In this document: positions 1-8,141 of the stretch, piece by piece
How positions within the stretch are numbered: position 1 is the first letter of the stretch
Layout of the letters: each line of letters opens with the position of its first letter
NCBI GenBank assembly: GCA_004325065.1
Contig: PITI01000331.1
Coordinates: 1 to 14,350 of the forward strand
Origin: Hamiltosporidium magnivora
Taxonomy: Eukaryota; Microsporidia; Dubosqiidae
DNA length: 14,350 bases
Reading direction: 5' to 3'
Made by a program: the position numbers and the translations under genes
The notes under the pieces: model-generated
The model's database searches: none
The model's input: only the letters and a program-made list of their open reading frames with translations
What the model was told of the DNA's origin: nothing

Positions 1-213
1 GGTTTAGTCTCTGAAAAAAATTAATGGGTTTCAGAATCAAAATACAATTTTAATATATGTTCTATATTTACCTAGTTTGGTTCTTTGAGATTCGTGTGTC
101 TAGACGCCTAAAATTGTGAGAAAAAGGAACAGATATTTGGTTATTCTCTTTTTAAATTAGTAGCAGTAAGAGATATGCAAGAAATAGTCCTTACCAAATA
201 TTTTGCCAAATGA
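1..213. other. AT-rich sequence without a supported gene
   Basis: No ORF with a credible start is seen. Short open stretches on the + strand (for example from the ATG at 57) are broken by stops within about 30 codons. This may be the upstream part of the decayed sequence that follows. Confidence 0.3.
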
Positions 214-1038
214 AAACATGGAAATATTTTTAATCTATTTTTTACTAATTTAAAAATTGCCAATCAGATTTTTAATCATACTTTTCGATTAAATCATTGT
301 GAGACTAAACTTTCTGAAGAACGTCAAAAATTTATTTTATCAACAATATCAAAAAGAAAAACCGAAAATTCCAGTGAAGCCGAAAAAACTAAGGTAGAAT
401 AGAAAAAAATCCAGCAAGAAAGTATTTTACCCACTCTTTTATTTGATTACATTGATAAATTGAGCCAAATTCCTATAAGAAATACATAAAGATGGCAATA
501 TACGCTAAAACGAATCCCTGAACAACAAAACTCTTATCTTTGCCAATCGTAAATATATTACGGCATTTTAGTTAATTAGACTTATTTAGATCTTTGAGAC
601 CAAAGGGTTTTTCAAAATAATTTGTTTAAAATTAATAATTAGAAATGGTTGTAACTGATAAGGTAAAGAAGATCTTAAATTGTATAGATAAATTCGAGAG
701 CGGTGAATTTTGGAGGAAATGTACGTATCCACACATAATCCGACAATATTTTTAACCGGGAATGTACAAACGAACTAATATCGATGGTTTAAATACTTTT
801 CGTGCGAATATAAATTCATAAAAATATTTTTTTTAGTTTATTTAAGTGGGATATCACACATCTATTATAGTGGGTTTGACTTGATTATATTGAATTAATC
901 GTTAAGCAATGGAGTATTATTAGTGTTGATATAGAACAGCAAATTATGTATAAAAATATACAGAGATTTTGCACCCGAAAGGGGATTTGGAAGATATATA
1001 GAAGGTTTTTGGTTCTAAATAGAACATATCTTCTTTAA
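214..1038 (+). pseudogene. Possible decayed coding sequence, family unknown
   Basis: The + strand frame starting at 214 runs 122 codons to the TAG at 577 with only three earlier stops (400, 487, 550). In DNA this AT-rich roughly ten stops would be expected. The first block is 62 codons long and includes the peptide LSEERQKFILSTISKRK. A second block (645-752, ATG start, 36 codons) includes KFESGEFWRKC, and a third (880-1035, 52 codons) includes KQWSIISVDIEQQ. The blocks lie in different frames, as expected for an old gene with indels. I do not recognise the family. A transposase or other mobile-element gene is possible given the relics elsewhere in the window, but that is inference. Chance open frames cannot be excluded. 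Confidence 0.25.
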
Positions 1039-2160
1039 TATAATTTTTTTTGAACTAACTAGGAATATACAAACCAGAGAAGCAGAAATAAGAGAATTTG
1101 AAGCTAAATATTAAACTCACTTTGTATAATAAAAATATTTTCCCAATTTCAATGTAATATAGAACTAAAGTTGTGAAAGAAAAACGTAGGAAAATTAACC
1201 AACCTAAATATATGACAAATATAGAGTAAAAAAACTACATTGATAATTTAACAAGATAGAAATGATTAGCTAAAGAATATTTTAGACTCTTCATGATAAT
1301 CAAAAGAAAAGCATATAATGCCACCTCATGCTGCAGTTTTTGATATATCCAAAATATAGATGTATTTTGAGAGACAAAAAGAATTTCAATACTAAATAAA
1401 GTCTTGAAAAGTTGGTTACTAGATCTGTGAAAATTCTTGTACGTAACTACATCTACTAATTCCAAGCCAGTACAAATATAATTCCTTAAAACGAATTAGG
1501 AGCCATTTTTAAAAGAACTTTTAAAATGATTAAAAAGAAAATAATAGTAAGATACCTGAATAATCCGGAATTAAAAATTAGGAATTTTTAACCAATATTT
1601 TTATAAGCAAAAAAAATAATAGCGCGGGTTGAAATCAGCATCATTTCGAATTTGCGCTTCAAATTATTTAAATAGAATTTTATTTATTTCGACTTTTTAG
1701 AAAATTAAGTAGTTTCTTTAGGACTGGTGTTGAGATTTTCGCTTTGTGATAACTGTGAGGGGGTGATAAACAGATACTAAAATCGAATTTTAAATTTCAA
1801 AAATTATTTGGTCTAAAACAAACCTGATGGTACTCAAAAATATTTTTTAATTCCTTGTCTTGTTCAAAATTTAAGGTTACCTATAAATTAACGGCTAATT
1901 GGCTAATTAAGCGCGTAAAATAATATTACAGACGCCAAGAGTCACAAGCAACTTATGACTTATTAAAAATACGTACCAACCGGAAGAAAATATTTTTAAG
2001 CCAATAAGATCGTAAAATATAAAATTACAATTCAAATAAAAAGACTAATACGATTTAGCGATTCAAAATATTTTTATAGTCGAATAGATTAGAAGACAAG
2101 TAAAATGAAAGAAAAATAAAATAACTGGCAAATTATAAGTCGAAATATACCGCTAAATAA
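1039..2160. other. AT-rich region with scattered coding-like scraps
   Basis: No intact gene is seen. The + strand frame from 1619 to about 1920 carries some GC-richer, coding-like codons, including a CDNC pair at 1745-1756, but has stops at 1673, 1706, 1778, 1814, 1889, 1904 and 1916, so it cannot be functional. A 76-codon open frame on the minus strand (1235-1465) has no recognisable domain or upstream signal and is not called. Confidence 0.3.
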
Positions 2161-2612
2161 TTAATCTTTAATACCTTCACCTTCTTTTGTTCCGATTTCA
2201 TCAATATCACTAGTTATACTGCCTTCGGATATATCAATTAAGTCATAATCAGATAAATGCCGATCTTTATCATCAAATATTTCTTCATTTGAAGAAGCAG
2301 ATGAAGTCTCATCTATCATATCATCTTTTTTTGTGTCGTCATGCCTTTCTGATACCCCAATAGTAGATGCATCTCCATTAGCTTCTGCTTCTAACGGCTC
2401 TTTATGTTCATTTCTAGGTTTTTTATTGCCGTAAAACATCGCAGATTTGGTTCATGAAGCTGAAAAAATTTTTTACATAAATTATTCAAATCTTTTCTAC
2501 TATCAACTTCTTCATTATTTTCAGAACATAATATTCCCAACAAAAAGAAAATCAAACATAAAAATTTAACCGAAAAAAAAATATTTTCTACCACTTTTCT
2601 TACTTTTACCAT
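2161..2612 (-). CDS. Putative secreted acidic protein encoded in two overlapping frames (-1 frameshift)
   Basis: Frame 1 starts at the ATG at 2612 and encodes 73 residues. After a basic N-terminus (MVKVRKVVENIFF) comes a hydrophobic stretch at about residues 11-29 (FFSVKFLCLIFFLLGILC), a good signal peptide or signal anchor. Frame 1 stops with TAG at 2391-2393. The overlapping -1 frame is open to 2161. From the overlap onward it encodes about 85 residues rich in Asp, Glu and Ser, including ASSNEEIFDDKDRHLSDYD. A -1 shift at the A AAA AAC heptamer (2418-2424) would give one protein of about 150 residues: signal peptide, short linker with two Cys, acidic tail. The second frame has its own ATG at 2439 but no upstream CCC-type signal. 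Alternatives are a one-base homopolymer error in the A6 run, a recent frameshift mutation, or two unrelated small ORFs. Function is unknown; secreted low-complexity proteins are common in microsporidia. Confidence 0.5.
2375..2397 (-). other. Predicted 7-bp RNA stem-loop downstream of the slippery site
   Basis: On the minus strand CCGUUAG (2397-2391) can pair with CUAAUGG (2381-2375), including one G-U pair, around a 9-nt loop. It begins 20 nt after the heptamer, longer than the usual 5-9 nt spacer of known -1 sites, so its role as a stimulator is doubtful. The stem includes the frame-1 stop codon. Confidence 0.3.
2418..2424 (-). other. Candidate -1 ribosomal slippery heptamer A AAA AAC
   Basis: On the minus strand the zero frame reads ATA AAA AAC, so the heptamer A AAA AAC sits in the exact X XXY YYZ phase needed for -1 slippage. 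It lies inside the 61-nt window where both frames of the 2161-2612 gene are open, and the downstream open frame is the -1 frame. Slippage is not proven; the same A6 run is also a likely site for a sequencing or replication indel. Confidence 0.4.
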
Positions 2613-3208
2613 TTTTTATTTTTAAGGATTACAAATAAGAACTAATTGGATTAAGGTTTTCTTAATTTAACTATAAAAAACCAAATTTGTGCCCAAAAAG
2701 TATAAATTAATTTTTTTTTATTTTATAAAACTCTTTATTTCTAATCGAAAAAAAAAATTTTTTATCGAAAATTTCTTCTTTAAATTAAATACTTTTTGTA
2801 AATCTCTGATAAATATTTTAAATGTTTTTTAAAAAATGAAAAAATATAAAATAGCATTCAAATGCCTTTAATTTTCAAATTATATACAATCAACTGTTAT
2901 TCTTATCATTTTGAATTCAAGATTCTTAAAATTGTAATTATAGAAATTATAAATTTGATAATTCATATAAGCGTAGTCTTAATACTTTTACTTTATTTAA
3001 AAGTGATATTTTTATAGACTTTAATAAGAATTATTCTTACATATATTGAAATCTGATTACTTTTATGATTCTTAGATGCCAAAATTAATTTTAAAAATTA
3101 CAACTAAAAAAATGGCATAAAATACACACAAAAAGAAACAGAAATAATAAACACTCGAGTTTGTAAAGAATTAAAACAAAATATAAAAGAAAAATTCCAT
3201 GGTTTTTT
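2613..3208. other. Intergenic AT-rich region
   Basis: Very AT-rich with poly-A and poly-T runs; no ORF, RNA gene or clear repeat seen. It holds the 5' flank of the small secreted-type gene and the 3' flank of the PABP gene. No CCC/GGG signal precedes the ATG at 2612 closely; only a weak CCTT about 13-16 nt upstream. Confidence 0.5.
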
Positions 3209-4825
3209 TTATTTTTTCTCGAACTTAAAAATTTTAGAAGAATCAGAATCTCGATTCTCGCCATAAGAATTCAAGGTCTGTTTGATATTAAAATCAAGAA
3301 TATTACCAAGACCAACCATTATTTTAATTTCGCATGATGGTCTTTGAATTAGTAAATCGGTCATTTTTCTAGAAAATTCTTCTTCGTTTTTTACACCCAA
3401 TATAGGCCATTCTTTACTAAAGGTTGGTGCCATCTGGAGTACTACACCGTATAAATCATTTTCGAGTTGCTTTTTATCTTCGTATGGTTTCCTATTTCCA
3501 TATCCCATATCTCCATTAGAAATAATATTTTCTTTCATATTATTGAAAAAACTTGGCATTGAACCACCAAACATACCTATTTTTGAATACCCCAATCCGA
3601 CATCTGGTTGATATGAAAAGCTATCGCTATTAATTTCCCTGGCAGCAGCTCTTTCCATTTTATTTTTAAAAAAAGCAACAGAAAGTTTCTGGCCATCCAA
3701 GTAAATTTCATTACCTTTTTCCACCGCTATACTCGCTTCATCAGGAGTAGAATAACAAACGTATGCAAACTTGACACCATTTTCCACATTAAAATCCTTT
3801 CCCAAAGCAAAACTAACAATATTTCCAAATTTTTTAAAAACATCTTTCACCTCCAATTCTTCAAAACAGCTTGGAATATTTGTCACATATAAATTTCGCT
3901 TATAATTTTGACCTTCCAAACTCATTTTTGAAATGTAATTTCTCATTTCCTCTTCACGTTCTTCTTTAAGTTGAGCGCGTTGAATATAAAATGGTTCCTG
4001 ACATTTCACCGAATCATCTTCAGTTTCTGTAAAAACATATTTGTTATGCAAATTTTTAATGGCTTCTAAAGCGCTGGAATTTTCAGAAAAATTTGCAAAT
4101 GCAAATCCCTTCGGTTGTCCATTTTCTTTCAAAGGCATATAAAAAGATGTAATCTCACCATATTGTGTAAGAATGTTTGTCAAATCATTCTCTGTTATAT
4201 TACTAGGAAAGTTTTTTATATAAACGTTTGTAAATTTATTTTCCAAAACATTTTTTCCAGAAACAACTTTATCTTTAGAAACGTATTTTTCGATTTTTAA
4301 TTTATTGCCTCTCATCAGACACTTATTGGCTAAATCTATAGCTTTTTTAGCAGAAGCCGGATCTTTAAATTGTATAAAACCAAATCCTTTGGATTTTCCT
4401 TTTGATGTCGTTGGAACCTTACAGCTCATTATATCTCCAAAGACTTTAAATGTATTATAAAGTAATTGACTGTCCACGCTATCTGGTAAATTTTTAACAA
4501 TTATATTTTTACCAGCTACGGATTTAACCAAGGATTTATCATAATGCATTACACGCATTTTTTTACCGTGCAATTCCGTAAAATTCAATTCCATGACTGC
4601 ATTGTCCGCATCTTCTTTTTTTAGATACGAAATATACGCGTAGCATTTGGATGCGTGTGGATTGACAATATCAGTAGCGATATTGATCATCTTGATGCTG
4701 GTCACAGTTCCAACAGCAGAAAATATGCGATAAAGATCCGATTCAAGTGTTTTAGGTGAAAGGTCCCCAACGTATATCGGTGTGTTGGTAGGAACACCAT
4801 CAGTTGATGCATTTTTTGTTTCCAT
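3209..4825 (-). CDS. Poly(A)-binding protein, four RRMs
   Basis: Binds mRNA poly(A) tails in the cytoplasm and supports translation and mRNA stability (family knowledge). Start taken at the ATG at 4825, giving 538 residues; the open frame reaches a TTG three codons upstream, but the ATG lies 22 nt after a GGGCCC signal. Four RRMs are visible with RNP2 and RNP1 motifs: RRM1 (IYVGDL about 17-22; KCYAYISY about 60-67), RRM2 (IIVKNL about 108; KGFGFIQF about 146-153), RRM3 (VYIKNF about 201; KGFAFANF about 239-246) and RRM4 (LYVTNI about 312; VKFAYVCY about 351-358). A linker of about 65 residues leads to residues 452-510, which align with the MLLE/PABC domain (LYGVVLQMAPTFSKEWP) but lack its KITGMLLE core. 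Length is near or slightly below typical PABPs because the linker is short. The four-RRM order makes this PABP rather than another RRM protein. Confidence 0.95.
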   Translation of the reverse strand: METKNASTDGVPTNTPIYVGDLSPKTLESDLYRIFSAVGTVTSIKMINIATDIVNPHASKCYAYISYLKKEDADNAVMELNFTELHGKKMRVMHYDKSLVKSVAGKNIIVKNLPDSVDSQLLYNTFKVFGDIMSCKVPTTSKGKSKGFGFIQFKDPASAKKAIDLANKCLMRGNKLKIEKYVSKDKVVSGKNVLENKFTNVYIKNFPSNITENDLTNILTQYGEITSFYMPLKENGQPKGFAFANFSENSSALEAIKNLHNKYVFTETEDDSVKCQEPFYIQRAQLKEEREEEMRNYISKMSLEGQNYKRNLYVTNIPSCFEELEVKDVFKKFGNIVSFALGKDFNVENGVKFAYVCYSTPDEASIAVEKGNEIYLDGQKLSVAFFKNKMERAAAREINSDSFSYQPDVGLGYSKIGMFGGSMPSFFNNMKENIISNGDMGYGNRKPYEDKKQLENDLYGVVLQMAPTFSKEWPILGVKNEEEFSRKMTDLLIQRPSCEIKIMVGLGNILDFNIKQTLNSYGENRDSDSSKIFKFEKK

Positions 4826-4847
4826 TTCCTTCAACGTAATTTTACAA

Positions 4848-4853
4848 GGGCCC
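4848..4853 (-). promoter_or_regulatory. GGGCCC start-proximal signal of the PABP gene
   Basis: A palindromic GGGCCC sits 22 nt before the PABP ATG, an island of G/C in very AT-rich flanks. It fits the CCC/GGG-like motif described just upstream of start codons in microsporidia. The other two intact genes in this window have a C-run in the same place. Confidence 0.6.
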
Positions 4854-5031
4854 TTTACTTTATTTTATAAATAGAAAAAAAAAATAGAAAAACCAATTAA
4901 AATTTTTTATTTGAAAAAAAAGTTTTAAAAATCGGTTTTTTTAGATGTTTCAATTCTTAGAAGAATCAATATTTTAATTTTACGGAATTCATGTTTTTTT
5001 TCCGACATTTTGTTTTAAATTTTGATTAGAG

Positions 5032-5169
5032 GAATTTGTATAAGATTTTACAAAAGAAAATTCTACTTTTAAATACATGTTGGTTTTGTTATAAACTAAC
5101 ATGTATTTAAAAGTAGAATTTGTATCAGATGTTGCAAAAGAAAATTCTAATTTTAAATACATGTTGGTT
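5032..5169. repeat. 54-bp direct repeat, period 84 bp
   Basis: The segment at 5032-5085 recurs at 5116-5169 with a few mismatches; the shared core is GAATTTGTAT and CAAAAGAAAATTCTA, then TTTTAAATACATGTTGGTT. It lies upstream of the PABP gene, about 180 bp beyond its start signal. The first copy contains the left arm of a hairpin. Confidence 0.75.
5058..5121. repeat. Near-perfect inverted repeat (hairpin, about 29-bp stem)
   Basis: The left arm 5058-5081 and right arm 5098-5121 are perfect inverses (24 bp, core CTACTTTTAAATACATGTT). After one G/T position at 5082/5097, four more pairs (5083-5086 with 5093-5096) leave a loop of only about 6 nt. The core is embedded in the 84-bp-period direct repeat, so an inverted copy sits between two direct copies. 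No ORF is associated; it could be a small non-coding element, a MITE-like end or a recombination product. Confidence 0.75.
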
Positions 5170-5316
5170 ATTAAAAAAATAACAGTCTTTATTTTGTTAA
5201 AATTTATATTTAAGGCTATAGTCTATTATTTCATTTTTTTTTTCTTTTTTACTATTGAAAATGAAATATTTTAACAAAAAAAATATTAAATCTTAAATTA
5301 TTTATACAATGTTATG

Positions 5317-5511
5317 TCATAAAGTATGTTTTTTCCTTTCACATGTTGATGTTTGGAAGTTTTAGATTTTTTTTAAATAAAATCATAAAGTATGTTTTTT
5401 CCTTTCACATGTTGATGTTTGGAAGTTTTAGATTTTTTTTAAATAAAATCATAAAGTATGTTTTTTCCTTTCACATGTTGATGTTTGGAAGTTTTAGATT
5501 TTTTTTAAATA
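5317..5511. repeat. 66-bp tandem repeat, three near-identical copies
   Basis: Units start at 5317, 5383 and 5449 and read TCATAAAGTATGTTTTTTCC and onward through GTTTGGAAGTTTTAGA. The copies are nearly identical, diverging only at the 3' edge of the third. Because 66 is a multiple of three, a 67-codon frame stays open across it (+ strand), but that frame is only the repeat translated and is not called as a gene. Such near-identity suggests recent expansion. Confidence 0.9.
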
Positions 5512-6061
5512 TAAATAATCGTTGGATTTTAATTTTATATCTGTAAATGATACGCTGTTTTTTTCTCTCGAAAATACTCTAGACTGCATTTATTTGTAAA
5601 AAAAACATATCAAGACTATTCTACTCCTTTTTACGAATTCCAATGTTGAGTTTACTATATTAACGAATTTTTTACAGTAAATATTCTGCATTAGAGTTTG
5701 AGATATTATGAGATATTCTCGAAACCAAAGCTTTAAATGATAAAATAGCTATGTTTACCTGGAAATAGTGTAAAATTCTAAGACAGAGTAATTCGTATCG
5801 GTTTTTTATTATAGAGTATGTTTTAAAATGGATAGCCAAGGAATCTACAGAGATATTTGATTGGTTTTTACGTCATAATTATATATTTATTCTTTTTATA
5901 TGTTTATTTTTAAATCACTTTTTTGTTTTATTCATTACATTATTTTTTCTATCAAAAAAAATGAAAAACGAAGATCGCTAGACAATAGAAAAACTAGAAA
6001 TATAAGTTTATTTTGGAATTTTTTGTAATTAAAATTTATTTTTTCAATTAAAATAAAATAT
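5512..6061. other. Intergenic AT-rich region
   Basis: No ORF of note, RNA gene or clear repeat. It separates the tandem repeat from the 3' end of the p24-like gene. Confidence 0.5.
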
Positions 6062-6694
6062 TTAAATAAATTTTTTTCTTTTAAAAAAATTCTTAATTCT
6101 AATTGCATAAACAAATGAAGAACATAAAAATGCAAGGAGAGAAATATATATCGAAACAACGACGAAGTTTTCAAAATTGCTAGAATATTCATTTAAACAT
6201 TTCATAACTGTTTTGGTTTCTTTGGCTACATCGTGTAATTGATTTCTTAATTTTGATAACGTTTTTATTGCAGGATCGATACTCACATTTTTTGCGTTTA
6301 TTTTATCAAATGTATCTTCAGATGTCTCATATGTAAATTCAATACGTGGTATAAAATCAGATGGTTTGTCTTTTGACTCATATTATGCATAATGTATAGA
6401 TATTGTCAATCTGTATGGATTATCAACACTAAATGAAAAATGAATTTCGTCATTAAATTTCATATATGAATTGTTAAGTAGAAATTCATTTTTCATTTCG
6501 ATGTACGCACTAAAAGAACCATATGTTTCTACCATAAATATGAAATATCCTCTCATTATAGAATTTTTCTTAATGTTTACTTCCATTGCAATATCTCTTC
6601 TGTCTTCTTCAAACATTAAATTAGTGCGCTCATATAATTCATCAAAAGAAAAAGAAATTGCATCAGGGAATATAAAATTTGATAACGTTTTATA
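6062..6694 (-). pseudogene. p24/emp24 family (GOLD domain) cargo receptor with an in-frame stop
   Basis: p24 proteins are type I membrane proteins that cycle between ER and Golgi and help load COPII/COPI vesicles. One frame (minus strand) is open from 6694 to 6062 except for a single TAA at 6383-6385. The first 103 codons resemble the GOLD beta-sandwich: AISFSFDELYERTNLMFEED, then RGYFIFMVETYGSFSAYIEM, then IHFSFSVDNPYRLTIS. The usual Cys pair is absent. The 106 codons after the stop hold a helical region (IDPAIKTLSKLRNQLHDVAK), a membrane segment (about 6097-6166) and the tail IKNFFKRKKFI, which has both the FF motif and a C-terminal KKXX ER-retrieval signal. No signal peptide is found in frame: a TAA lies at 6695-6697 and the first in-frame ATG is at 6616. 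A CCC at 6824-6826 lies about 40 nt before an ATG (6783) in another frame and may be the old start. Best read as a recently disabled gene; a sequence error at the stop is possible. Confidence 0.7.
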
Positions 6695-6697
6695 TTA

Positions 6698-7162
6698 ATT
6701 AAAACCAATGAATGAATGTTGATTTTTTTATTTAAACGATCAAAAGATTGAAACTCCCAGAAAAATGCAGTTTTATGAAACATAGAGACTGTATATAGTG
6801 TTCTGTGTAAGAAAAACAAGAACGGGAGAAATCTCCAAAAAAAAAATATATGAATTAGATTATTTTATTACCCAAAATAGGAAAAAATACTTTGTTGTCA
6901 AAGCGATTCCATTAGATATCAACTAGAGGCTTTCATGTCCTAGGTATAAATATAATTTTAAAATTTTCACTCTTTCTCATTAATAAACCTATTATTGTTT
7001 TATAAAGATTGATTCGTTTAATATATGTCAGCTTATCTAGCAAAGAAACCTTTGTTAAATTTTAATTTTTTATTTGTAAAAAAATATAAAAAGGAAAAAA
7101 TAAAATTACATTTCAAAGCTTAAAAAGTAGTTTATGAAATACTATTAATGGATTTCCATTTC
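6698..7162. other. AT-rich region between the p24-like gene and a retroelement relic
   Basis: Contains a short frame (ATG at 6783, minus strand) that may be the frame-shifted former N-terminus of the p24-like gene, with a CCC at 6824-6826 upstream. From about 6840 to 7160 nothing is recognisable; it may include older, unreadable retroelement sequence. Confidence 0.3.
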
Positions 7163-8048
7163 TGTATGCTTTTTAATATCACGCTTGAAATATATATTAG
7201 AAAGGTAGTAAATTCTCGCAAAAATATATGTACAACTGAGAAGTACACTTTTTAGACTATACCGATGACATTGATATCATAACAAAAAAAGTAGACGCTT
7301 TTCGAGGTCATTTCAGCAAGATCGAACATGAAACACGAGAAGGATGTCTTTATATAACTGCAAAAAACCAAATTACATGATGATTTCGAAAAATCACGAA
7401 AATGTTCCACCATATTTTTAAGTAGATAGATACTGCTTTGAGAGCATAGTCTCTTTTAAATATATAAGATGGCTTCTGACAATATATATTTCGACAGAGC
7501 TGAAATAAAAGAGAGAATTATAGCAAAATATATTTTATATTTTGGCTTACAAGAAAACCCTAAATTACGACTTTTAAGCTGAGCAGCAAGAAAATAATAT
7601 ATAGGGTTGACTTAAGACCCATAATGATGTGCGGCTGCAAACTTCTATATTGAAGAAGCGTAATGGGGCGATATTTGGCATATGGGAACGAAAGACTCTA
7701 CGATGAATATACGGACCAATAAGAAATCAGCAAAGAGAGAGGCGAATCGTAACAACAATAATACCAAAGCATAAATATTAAAATATATGTTTGGTAACTG
7801 AAGTTTGAAAAACTAGATTCTGGTGGCCGGGTTATCTTTAACGAATTCCGGAAAGCTGAGCATTTAAAAAAATGTATTTGTTAAATCCCGAAGACCGAAA
7901 ACTTTTTAGCTGCCTTAAAACTAGATGGCTAGACGATGTTAAAAAATATCTGAGTAACCTTGGTATAGATAACTTGAAATGATAGGTGCTTAATCGTGAC
8001 AGGTCGAAGTCATTAGTAAATGAAGCCAGGGCTCTTAATGGCCCGTAA
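7163..8048 (+). mobile_element. Decayed non-LTR retrotransposon, reverse transcriptase C-terminal half
   Basis: Family landmarks appear in the expected order. (1) 7169-7207: LFNITLEIYIRKVV, like the LFN-x-x-LE segment before the catalytic box. (2) 7243-7377: VHFLDYTDDIDII then KIEHETREGCLYI; YTDD corresponds to the YADD catalytic motif. (3) 7600-7638: IYR then LRPIMMCGC, like the RPV-x-x-YGCE segment. (4) 7687-7710: NERLYDEY. (5) 7815-7835: RFWWPGY, like the RWxGH motif. (6) 7920-8045: TRWLDDVKKYLSNLGIDN then NRDRSKSLVNEARALNGP and a TAA at 8046. The last two blocks share one frame with stops at 7836, 7857 and 7977-7982; the others are in different frames, so frameshifts separate them. No 5' part or endonuclease was found. 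The C-terminal end is typical of non-LTR elements with an AP-type endonuclease; the clade is not resolved. Confidence 0.8.
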
Positions 8049-8141
8049 TGCCATTGAGTAAGTAACTATGATAGTAAATTAATGAATTTATATAAAAATA
8101 GAAAACACAATTCAGATTCGAAAATATAGAAATCTAGAATA

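Noticed and set aside
2440..2480. TTTTTTCAG on the minus strand as a 3' splice site joining the two frames of the 2161-2612 gene
   Set aside because: The -1 frame meets a TGA about 6-8 nt after the CAG, so splicing here would not open the acidic frame, and no matching 5' site was found.
4115..4300. 61-codon + strand ORF inside the PABP gene
   Set aside because: Antisense shadow of a well-supported four-RRM gene.
4826..4834. TTG start giving three extra residues on PABP
   Set aside because: An ATG lies three codons downstream at the usual distance from the GGGCCC signal; non-ATG starts are not expected here.
5343..5546. 67-codon + strand ORF
   Set aside because: It is the translated 66-bp tandem repeat, with no start signal or domain.
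5935..6192. 85-codon minus-strand ORF rich in Phe, Leu and Ile
   Set aside because: Overlaps the p24-like C-terminal half in another frame; composition is that of translated AT-rich DNA.
6471..6698. 75-codon + strand ORF
   Set aside because: Antisense shadow of the p24-like frame, which carries the recognisable domain pattern.
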